Assembly (NCBI GenBank): GCA_017996845.1
Contig: JAGOGF010000085.1
Coordinates: 1-11,182, forward strand
From: Butyrivibrio sp.
Lineage (GTDB): Bacteria; Bacillota_A; Clostridia; Lachnospirales; Lachnospiraceae
Reading direction: 5' to 3'
DNA length: 11,182 nucleotides
Numbering within the stretch: position 1 is the stretch's first letter; the number at the start of each line of letters is the position of its first letter. The position numbers and the translations under genes are program-made. This document shows positions 5,557-11,182 of the stretch, piece by piece. The notes below the pieces were generated by a model that saw nothing but the letters and a program-made list of their open reading frames with translations, was not told the origin of the DNA and ran no database searches.

Positions 5557-6910
5557 ATAAATCTCTGCTCTCCCTGCGGTGACTTTTTCGGCGCATCATT
5601 GCATCATTTTGCTCTTCGGCCTGCAGCATACATATTCCTTCAAATATTGAGAACATTATGATGGTAGTCAGAACAGATGTGCCTCCATAACTGACAAGCG
5701 GAAGCGTCACTCCCGTCAGAGGAATAAATTTACATCCGCCTCCAACCGTCAGAAATACCTGAAAAATATACGTGACACCAAATCCAAATGCGATCAATCT
5801 GTAAAACGGATCACGAATCCGATATGCCTGGTATAAAAACATCAGGAAAATGCTGATACAGACGAGGATCATACATACTGCAAATATAATCCCAAGTTCT
5901 TCTGCAATTGCTGAAAAGATAAAATCATCCTCAACATATGGAATTGCCTTGGGCGTTCCACCAAAAACGCCAAGTCCAAACCATCCGCCGCTGCTGATTC
6001 CAAATAAAGATTGCGTAATCTGGTAACCGGTAGAATCAATCGTGCTCCAGGGATCTTTCCATGCCTGTACGCGTACCTGAACATGTGCAAATAATTTGTA
6101 GGCCGCATAGGAAGATGCCCCTCCCCCCATTAACCCGGCGATCAGATACAATGGATTCCCCGTGGCCACAAAAACCATGCAGATATACACCATAAAGAAA
6201 ATGACCGCACTGCCAAGATCTTTGGAAACCACCAATATGAGCACATGTGCTGCAGCAAATATACCAGCAATCATAATCTGCAAAAAAGATGTTGATTCAT
6301 AAAAAGCTGCAGCAAGAAAAAAAACAAATATAATTTTCACAAATTCCGATGGCTGAAAAGTAACGCCTGCAACCGAATAGGATATCTTCGATCCATTCGT
6401 GACTGACCCAAGAATCAGTACGATTCCAAGCGCTGCTGTTCCAATAATTCCATACAGCCAGGTAAACCTTTTCAGAAATCTCCATCTGTATATCAGCTGC
6501 GGAATCAGAAACGCAATTATAATAGACCCTGCTGCAATCACAAACTGCTTAATTGCTTTTGCAGAATCAATTCTGATGAGCATCACCATTCCGATCATCA
6601 GAAGCATACACATATTATTGATAATCAGCTGATTTCCATCCGGATACAATATATGAAACAATATAATTGTAGCCATCAGAATAATCAATTGAAAACCATA
6701 GAAAAAAAGATAAGTCAGATCACCCGTTCTGGTTTCAATTTGAAGAAAACACAATAACTGTATCATCAGCATCAGAATATTCTGAAATATATAGAAACCC
6801 GTTCTATCCTCTTCCGTTTTAAAAAGAAACACCAAAAAAGAAACAGCCGCATAGCCTATCATCAAAAAACATATCAGATATTTTGAAAGTTCTGTAATGT
6901 ATAATTCCAT
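5546..6910 (-). CDS. SEDS family peptidoglycan glycosyltransferase (RodA/FtsW/SpoVE type)
   Basis: This polytopic membrane protein polymerises lipid II into glycan strands with its partner PBP. I place the start at ATG 6910; a TTG at 6913 directly before it is the only alternative. Numbering from that TTG, SEDS landmarks are FQPSEFVK (186-193), KDLGSAVIFF (231-240), RVQAWKDPW (281-289), the large-loop motif DDFIFSAIAEELG (329-341) containing the conserved Asp330, and PLTGVTLPLVSYGGTS (398-413). Around 12-13 hydrophobic segments can be counted, more than the ten of RodA from Bacillus or E. coli, because extra ones lie at the N-terminus before the MLIRID segment. This layout and the coupled short PBP recall the RodA-PbpA pairs of Actinobacteria, which is an inference. 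It begins 3 nt after the stop of the short U32 gene and overlaps the PBP gene by 11 nt. Confidence 0.94.
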   Translation of the reverse strand: MELYITELSKYLICFLMIGYAAVSFLVFLFKTEEDRTGFYIFQNILMLMIQLLCFLQIETRTGDLTYLFFYGFQLIILMATIILFHILYPDGNQLIINNMCMLLMIGMVMLIRIDSAKAIKQFVIAAGSIIIAFLIPQLIYRWRFLKRFTWLYGIIGTAALGIVLILGSVTNGSKISYSVAGVTFQPSEFVKIIFVFFLAAAFYESTSFLQIMIAGIFAAAHVLILVVSKDLGSAVIFFMVYICMVFVATGNPLYLIAGLMGGGASSYAAYKLFAHVQVRVQAWKDPWSTIDSTGYQITQSLFGISSGGWFGLGVFGGTPKAIPYVEDDFIFSAIAEELGIIFAVCMILVCISIFLMFLYQAYRIRDPFYRLIAFGFGVTYIFQVFLTVGGGCKFIPLTGVTLPLVSYGGTSVLTTIIMFSIFEGICMLQAEEQNDAMMRRKSHRRESRDLYEE

Positions 6911-6913
6911 CAA

Positions 6914-7810
6914 TTACTCTACTCCGCGTTTGAAATGACCTGTTGTATAATCATCATATGGCGGATTCCCCATCCGCTCATTTTGTAAGACTGCTTTCCA
7001 GAACGCAAGAACCGCGTCTGCCTGTTGTGTATTCTCCATCTGCAGATCGATTCGAAACACATCCGCCATCTGCATCCTGATAATATCGTCAAACTGCTTA
7101 TGAAGCGATAGCGGAACATTGTTCCAAATCACATTATAACAATATCTGCAGGAACAGGTCACCGGAAGTGTATGCCTTAGTCTGTCTGTCAGTTGTGCTG
7201 TAATGGTGTCATTCTGCCCTCTTTTACCAGTACATTCTCCCTTCGTTCCGCGAATGCATCCTGCGCTGATCATCATCGGAATTCTTCCATATAAACAGAT
7301 TGCGGAAGGTAACTCTGCATTCGACATTTGTCTGAGATCACGGATTTCATGACTGTTCAGCTCAAATGGAAGGCTGTAAACATCAAATCTTCTTTTACCC
7401 AGATTATCTTTTTCCCAGAAAGAAAGTGCTTCATGATTCCATATGTATATTCCATAATCGGTAATAATCTTACCTTCATATCCATGCAGATTTATATAGG
7501 CAAGTTCCTCCAGATTTCTGACTAAAATACCTGTAAAGCCAAGTTGAAATCCATGCTCCAATACCATTTCAAGATCATGAACGATCGGATTGTGATCTTC
7601 CTCTCGCATGATCCACGGAAGCATAATGTCATATTCTATTCCGTCCCGCATAAACCGTTCCAGTTCACTCGTTGCAGCAGCATTCGTCAGATACGGAAGT
7701 ATCATGGACAGATCCATTATGATCTCATCAACATCGATCCCAGATCTGTAAACGCTTGTCAGTTGTTCCATATCTGAAACAGATATGCATATTCTTCTGT
7801 CAGTTTTCAT
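6914..7810 (-). CDS. U32 peptidase-like protein, short C-terminal-type partner
   Basis: This 298-residue protein matches the C-terminal portion found in long U32 proteins. Its signatures are CLYGRIPMMISAGCIRG (172-188), then a cysteine cluster ending in CSCRYCYNVIWNNVPLSL (219-236), and the terminal GHFKRGVE, typical of the ends of U32 proteins. Cysteines at 185, 193, 219, 221 and 224 could hold a metal or Fe-S centre, which is an inference. The ATG at 7810 was chosen because TGGAGG precedes it (spacing only 3 nt) and it overlaps the upstream U32 stop by 11 nt; an upstream extension to 7864 has no ribosome site. Alone it lacks the N-terminal barrel motifs, so it probably works with the 431-residue neighbour in RNA hydroxylation or a related reaction. 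The peptidase name is historical. Confidence 0.85.
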   Translation of the reverse strand: MKTDRRICISVSDMEQLTSVYRSGIDVDEIIMDLSMILPYLTNAAATSELERFMRDGIEYDIMLPWIMREEDHNPIVHDLEMVLEHGFQLGFTGILVRNLEELAYINLHGYEGKIITDYGIYIWNHEALSFWEKDNLGKRRFDVYSLPFELNSHEIRDLRQMSNAELPSAICLYGRIPMMISAGCIRGTKGECTGKRGQNDTITAQLTDRLRHTLPVTCSCRYCYNVIWNNVPLSLHKQFDDIIRMQMADVFRIDLQMENTQQADAVLAFWKAVLQNERMGNPPYDDYTTGHFKRGVE

Positions 7811-9095
7811 TTGCCTCCAGTAATCTTTTCTCCAACTCTTCACATGCCTGTCTGCGCAGATCATTTAGTTCGCTGACAGGCATGAAAAGACCTTGTTCCG
7901 TCTCCTCCAGTTCAACTTTCATTTCTGAAAGTACAAATGGACTGTTTCCCATCCGATCAAGCTGTTTTTCAATGTCTGCTGCAGTCATGGGACGCTTTTG
8001 CGCATACTGTACAATATTTCCCGTAACATGTATCTGTACATTTTCCGCTGTAAGTTCAATATAAGAAGGCTCCCCCGGCTTGAATCTGCCCAAAAGCTTT
8101 ATCGGAATTTTTTTTTCTGTATTCAGATATTCAGCCCGAATCCGGGCAAGTAGTTCTTCACTGCTTCCATGATACCCCGGCTCCGATATTGTTATCATAT
8201 TTCTGCCATTATGCTGCTCATAATAACCTTCGCTGATATCTGTACGCAGATATAAAGACCGCAGCATTTCCATATCTTTTTTTTCCACATGATATGCAGC
8301 AGTCGGATCTGCCAGATAACGATCAATATATTTACGATATATTGCTGTAACACCTGCCACATATTCCGGCTTTTTCATACGCCCTTCAATTTTAAAAGAT
8401 GAAATACCGGCATCTATCAGTTTGGGCAGGATTTCAACCGTACACATATCTTTTAAGCTAAGCGGATAACATGTTTCCTGGTCAGAATCCATTTTATAGG
8501 CAAGTCTGCAAGGCTGTGCGCAGCGACCTCTGTTGCCGCTCCTGCCTCCTACAATACTGCTGAACAGACACATACCGGAATAGGAATAGCACATTGCCCC
8601 ATGTATAAATGCTTCTACTTCAATATCTGCCTGCTGATGGATGTTCTTCATTTCTGATAAGCTAAGTTCTCTGGCAGGTACAACACGCGTAATTCCTGAT
8701 TTTTGGAGCATCTTTGCTCCATAAACACCAGTAACTGCCATTTGTGTACTTGCATGGAGCATAATCCCGGGAAAATGTTCCCGTAAATAATTTACAACCC
8801 CAAAATCCTGTACAATTGCGCCGTCTAATCCTGCATCAGCGTATGGCTGTACAAACTCTCCCAAAAGAGCAATTTCATGCTCTTTTACAAGTGTATTAAT
8901 AGTCATATAAATTTTTTTACCATGCAAATGCGCATAATGAATTGCTTTGATGGTTTGTTCCTCATCAAAATTATCCGCATATGCTCTTGCACCAAACCTG
9001 GTTCCGCCAAAATAAACTGCATCTGCGCCTGCGGCAAATGCACCTGTCATGGATTCATAGTTTCCCGCCGGAGCGAGCAATTCTATTTTTTGCAT
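7800..9095 (-). CDS. U32 family protein (RlhA/TrhP-type, annotated as peptidase U32)
   Basis: This 431-residue protein is a clear U32 member. It opens with ELLAPAGNYESM (5-16) and GADAVYFGG (23-31), followed by HASTQMAVT (114-122). The core signature is HGAMCYSYSGMCLFSSIVGG (165-184) running on to SGNRGRCAQPCR (186-197), then LSLKDMC (212-218) and KIEGRMKKPEYV (235-246). Cysteines 169, 176, 192 and 196 fit the Fe-S ligand pattern known for this family. Characterised relatives (E. coli RlhA and TrhP, Bacillus YrrN/YrrO) act in prephenate-dependent hydroxylation of cytidine or uridine in 23S rRNA or tRNA, and protease activity is doubtful. Which substrate applies here cannot be told from sequence. 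The ATG at 9095 follows GGGTGA at a good spacing. It overlaps the short U32 gene and lies behind a hairpin downstream of zapA. Confidence 0.93.
   Translation of the reverse strand: MQKIELLAPAGNYESMTGAFAAGADAVYFGGTRFGARAYADNFDEEQTIKAIHYAHLHGKKIYMTINTLVKEHEIALLGEFVQPYADAGLDGAIVQDFGVVNYLREHFPGIMLHASTQMAVTGVYGAKMLQKSGITRVVPARELSLSEMKNIHQQADIEVEAFIHGAMCYSYSGMCLFSSIVGGRSGNRGRCAQPCRLAYKMDSDQETCYPLSLKDMCTVEILPKLIDAGISSFKIEGRMKKPEYVAGVTAIYRKYIDRYLADPTAAYHVEKKDMEMLRSLYLRTDISEGYYEQHNGRNMITISEPGYHGSSEELLARIRAEYLNTEKKIPIKLLGRFKPGEPSYIELTAENVQIHVTGNIVQYAQKRPMTAADIEKQLDRMGNSPFVLSEMKVELEETEQGLFMPVSELNDLRRQACEELEKRLLEANEN
7814..7819 (-). promoter_or_regulatory. Ribosome binding site of the short U32 gene, inside the upstream U32 frame
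   Basis: TGGAGG on the minus strand ends 3 nt before the ATG at 7810 and lies within the last codons of the upstream gene. It supports independent initiation, by re-use of terminating ribosomes, over read-through. The spacing is unusually short. Confidence 0.6.
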
Positions 9096-9113
9096 AAATT
9101 CACCCGAAATTCC

Positions 9114-9143
9114 AAAAGATAAGGCTGTCTTAATCAGACAGCC
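9114..9143 (-). terminator. Hairpin between zapA and U32: weak terminator or attenuator
   Basis: On the minus strand a perfect 8-bp stem, GGCTGTCT (9143-9136) with AGACAGCC (9130-9123), encloses a 5-nt loop. The following sequence is TTATCTTTT, a broken T tract. It starts 11 nt after the zapA stop (9155) and ends about 20 nt before the U32 start. The uneven tail suggests partial termination, with some read-through from ruvAB-zapA into the U32 and cell-wall genes. On the plus strand it is followed only by CCTTTAT, so that direction is less likely. Confidence 0.6.
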
Positions 9144-9154
9144 CCTTTATCTCA

Positions 9155-9565
9155 TCACTTTTTCTTATAGCTCTTAAGTTCTGTTTCCATCTGTATGATT
9201 TTTTTGGAATCTTCATTTAAGTCTTTCTGCAGATCTTTCATATTTTTCTCTGTATTTTCCAGTTTGATCTGTGCAGCGATCAGTTCATGTTTTAAATCAT
9301 ACAGCTCTTTTTCTTTTTCTTCAGCCTGTTCATGTAAAATTTCAATTTGCTTTTTTGCTTTAAAATAATCATCCGCAATATTCAGCTCCATCAATACATT
9401 CTGGACATCGATCGGCTGCCTTTTAAATCCTTCTACTTTAGCATACTCTGCAATCTTATTATTAATGTAATTCGCAACCTTCTGAAGGTATTCCTCGCTT
9501 TCATTTCCGCTGAGTGTAAATACCTTGCCCCCAATGATTACTTCCGTATCAGTCTTTAACGCCAT
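9155..9565 (-). CDS. zapA: Cell division protein ZapA
   Basis: ZapA is a cytoplasmic FtsZ-associated protein that bundles FtsZ filaments and stabilises the division ring. The 136-residue protein has the usual ZapA N-terminal beta-hairpin domain with TEVIIGGKVFTLSG (7-20) and SEEYLQKVANYINNKI (23-38), then QPIDVQNVLMELNIADDYFKA (50-70). A charged coiled coil follows from about 68 to the end. It is somewhat longer than the roughly 85-110 residues of Bacillus and E. coli ZapA because of this coiled-coil tail, which is common in Clostridia. AGGAG lies 7 nt before the ATG at 9565. It lies 61 nt downstream of ruvB on the same strand, with no terminator seen between them. Confidence 0.9.
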   Translation of the reverse strand: MALKTDTEVIIGGKVFTLSGNESEEYLQKVANYINNKIAEYAKVEGFKRQPIDVQNVLMELNIADDYFKAKKQIEILHEQAEEKEKELYDLKHELIAAQIKLENTEKNMKDLQKDLNEDSKKIIQMETELKSYKKK

Positions 9566-9626
9566 CCCTACTCTCCTCGTGAAGCACGCCCACTCCCACC
9601 AAAGCTTCCATTTCAGCTGATTTCAA

Positions 9627-10655
9627 TTATATATCACTCACAGAAGTGTTTTCAAGTCCCAAATGATGGTATGCAAGTTCCGTAACAACACGTCCTCTGG
9701 GGGTTCGGTTAAGCATACCGCTTTTAATCAGATACGGTTCATACACATCTTCAATCGTCCCCGCATCCTCTCCGATCGCTGCAGCAAGTGTATCCAGTCC
9801 AACCGGTCCGCCACCGAATTTATCAATCATGGTACACAAAATATTATGGTCCGTATGATCCAGTCCCAGTTCATCCACATCCATCAGCTGAAGTGCTTCC
9901 ATTACAATGGCATCATTAATCTCACTGCTGTGTTTAACCTGGGCATAATCCCTTACACGTTTGAGTATCCGGTTGGCAAGTCTGGGCGTTCCACGACTCC
10001 TTCGTGCCATTTCTTCTGCCCCTGTTCGGTTCACCTGAACGTCCAGAACCTTTGCAGACTGCATGATGATCTCACATAATTCCTTTGTAGAATAGAATTC
10101 CATTCTGTGAATCATTCCAAAACGATCGCGCAGCGGAGCAGAAAGCATGCCGGCCCTTGTAGTCGCACCTACCAGTGTGAACTTCGGAAGGTCCAGCCGA
10201 ATCGACCTTGCTGTTGGCCCCTTACCGATCATGATGTCAATCGCAAAGTCTTCCATTGCAGGGTATAATACTTCTTCCACTTGCCGGTTCAATCTGTGAA
10301 TCTCATCAATAAAAAGGATATCACCTTCCTGCAGATTATTCAAAATAGCTGCCATTTCTCCCGGCTTCTCAATTGCAGGACCACTTGTGATCTTAATATT
10401 TACACCCATTTCATTAGCGATAATTCCGGCCAGTGTTGTTTTCCCAAGTCCCGGAGGGCCATAAAAAAGCAGATGATCAAGACCTTCTTTCCTTTGTTTG
10501 GCCGCTTCAATATATATTTTCAGACTTGTTCTGATTTTTTCCTGACCAATATATTCATTTAAATGTCTGGGACGAAGCGAACCCTCAATTGGCTGATCTT
10601 CACCTGTATACCCGGCATCCATATTCCTGCTTGTCTGTATTGTACGATTTCCCAT
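9627..10655 (-). CDS. ruvB: Holliday junction branch migration helicase RuvB
   Basis: RuvB is the AAA+ ATPase motor that forms hexameric rings on DNA and, with RuvA, drives Holliday-junction branch migration in recombination and fork repair. The protein has 342 residues, the normal length. Visible motifs are [12 protein letters not shown] (27-38), Walker A GPPGLGKT (66-73), Walker B ILFIDEIH (113-120), sensor 1 VGATTRAG (162-169), the arginine-finger block PLRDRFG (174-180), the sensor 2 region [10 protein letters not shown], and the winged-helix C-terminal domain with [17 protein letters not shown], ending in an RTPRGRV block. AGGATGA upstream serves the ATG at 10655. It lies 19 nt downstream of ruvA in the standard ruvAB order; no ruvC is seen, as is usual in Firmicutes. 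Confidence 0.98.
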   Translation of the reverse strand: MGNRTIQTSRNMDAGYTGEDQPIEGSLRPRHLNEYIGQEKIRTSLKIYIEAAKQRKEGLDHLLFYGPPGLGKTTLAGIIANEMGVNIKITSGPAIEKPGEMAAILNNLQEGDILFIDEIHRLNRQVEEVLYPAMEDFAIDIMIGKGPTARSIRLDLPKFTLVGATTRAGMLSAPLRDRFGMIHRMEFYSTKELCEIIMQSAKVLDVQVNRTGAEEMARRSRGTPRLANRILKRVRDYAQVKHSSEINDAIVMEALQLMDVDELGLDHTDHNILCTMIDKFGGGPVGLDTLAAAIGEDAGTIEDVYEPYLIKSGMLNRTPRGRVVTELAYHHLGLENTSVSDI

Positions 10656-10674
10656 AAGTGATTCATCCTGTCTT

Positions 10675-11182
10675 TCAGAACATTTCCTTCAGTGCCATTT
10701 TTAAGAGCTGTTCCGTGTCCATTTCTGTGTTGTGTCCTTCTGCCATAATCTTTCTGACCGCATGCATTGCATCCGTTGCATTATATCCAAGTGCCACGAG
10801 AGCTTCCACTGTTTCATCCCGCGCAGTAGAGTCTGTCTGCGGTATATTATTCTGTGCAAAAGAACCTGCATTCCCGCCGACAATATCATCATTTGAAATT
10901 TTGTCATGCAGTTCAAGCACCAGACGTTCTGCCGTTTTTTTACCAACTCCCGGAGCCTTGGCAATCGTTCTTGCATCACCTGACAATATGGCAAAACGCA
11001 GGTCATCTGTACCAAGCGCCGACAGAATTGATAATCCGCCTTTGGGTCCGATCCCATTCACTGTAATCAGCAGTTTGAATACCTTCAGTTCATCCTTGGT
11101 CAAAAATCCATAAAGGCTGATTCCGTCTTCCTTCACGCTCATATATGTATGAAGCATGACCGGTTCTCCGATTCCCGGCATC
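10675..11182 (-). CDS. ruvA: Holliday junction branch migration protein RuvA (N-terminus beyond the window)
   Basis: RuvA binds four-way DNA junctions as a tetramer and loads RuvB. The visible 168 codons cover the end of the OB-fold domain ([25 protein letters not shown]), the two helix-hairpin-helix motifs ([16 protein letters not shown] at about 41-56 of the visible part and [16 protein letters not shown] at 76-91), a variable linker, and the C-terminal RuvB-contacting domain ([21 protein letters not shown]). The apparent start ATG CCG at 11181 corresponds to an internal PGIGE segment of the family, so roughly 35-40 N-terminal residues should lie beyond base 11182. It is the upstream member of the ruvAB pair. 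Confidence 0.96.
   Translation of the reverse strand, partial: MPGIGEPVMLHTYMSVKEDGISLYGFLTKDELKVFKLLITVNGIGPKGGLSILSALGTDDLRFAILSGDARTIAKAPGVGKKTAERLVLELHDKISNDDIVGGNAGSFAQNNIPQTDSTARDETVEALVALGYNATDAMHAVRKIMAEGHNTEMDTEQLLKMALKEMF

Noticed and set aside
7811..7864. Upstream extension of the short U32 gene to 7864
   Set aside because: It has no ribosome site, and the added 18 residues lie wholly inside the upstream U32 frame; TGGAGG favours the ATG at 7810.
9575..9590. Small inverted repeat (CGTG/CACG) before zapA
   Set aside because: Only four base pairs with a 3-nt loop and no T tract; too small to call a regulatory hairpin.
10658..11113. Plus-strand frame of 151 residues opposite ruvA
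   Set aside because: It is the Ser-rich shadow of ruvA, whose helix-hairpin-helix motifs are unmistakable on the minus strand.

Overview
The window looks like a core-genome segment of a low-to-moderate GC, spore-forming member of the Clostridia, most likely Lachnospiraceae. The evidence is gene content and protein style: a YtfJ/GerW sporulation protein beside a DUF2953 protein, split U32 (rRNA/tRNA hydroxylation-type) proteins, and Shine-Dalgarno-led genes packed tightly on one strand. Genus cannot be fixed from the sequence alone. I see no mobile element, CRISPR array, tRNA or rRNA gene.

Layout from left to right. (1) 1-182, plus strand: nearly all of rpmB (ribosomal protein L28), followed by a strong intrinsic terminator (196-229). 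(2) 230-363: about 130 bp with no intact gene, holding what looks like a short frameshifted coding remnant on the minus strand. (3) 364-2779, minus strand: a four-gene run transcribed toward rpmB: unknown 111-aa protein, DUF2953 membrane protein (YtfI-like), YtfJ/GerW sporulation protein, and a coiled-coil protein ending in a J domain with an HPD motif. (4) 2893-3954, plus strand: a lone gene for an HD-GYP-type protein in which the first metal-binding His of the HD motif is Tyr. It is divergent from the sporulation run and its stop lies only 15 bp from that of the convergent PBP gene. (5) 3970-11182, minus strand: a long cluster in the order ruvA-ruvB-zapA-(hairpin)-U32-short U32-SEDS (RodA/FtsW family)-class B PBP.

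How the genes fit together. RuvA and RuvB form the Holliday-junction branch-migration motor. ZapA supports the FtsZ ring. The two U32 proteins probably form, or were once, one RNA-hydroxylase-like enzyme of the RlhA/TrhP group. The SEDS protein and the class B PBP form a glycosyltransferase/transpeptidase pair for septal or side-wall peptidoglycan. From the U32 gene to the PBP gene the reading frames overlap by 11 nt, are 3-5 nt apart, or overlap by 11 nt again, which indicates translational coupling. The sporulation run probably acts in the forespore or spore envelope.

No wholly new system is evident. The points most worth checking are the Tyr-for-His HD-GYP protein, the decayed coding stretch next to rpmB, the J-domain protein inside a sporulation operon, and the two-gene U32 arrangement with its extra cysteine cluster.
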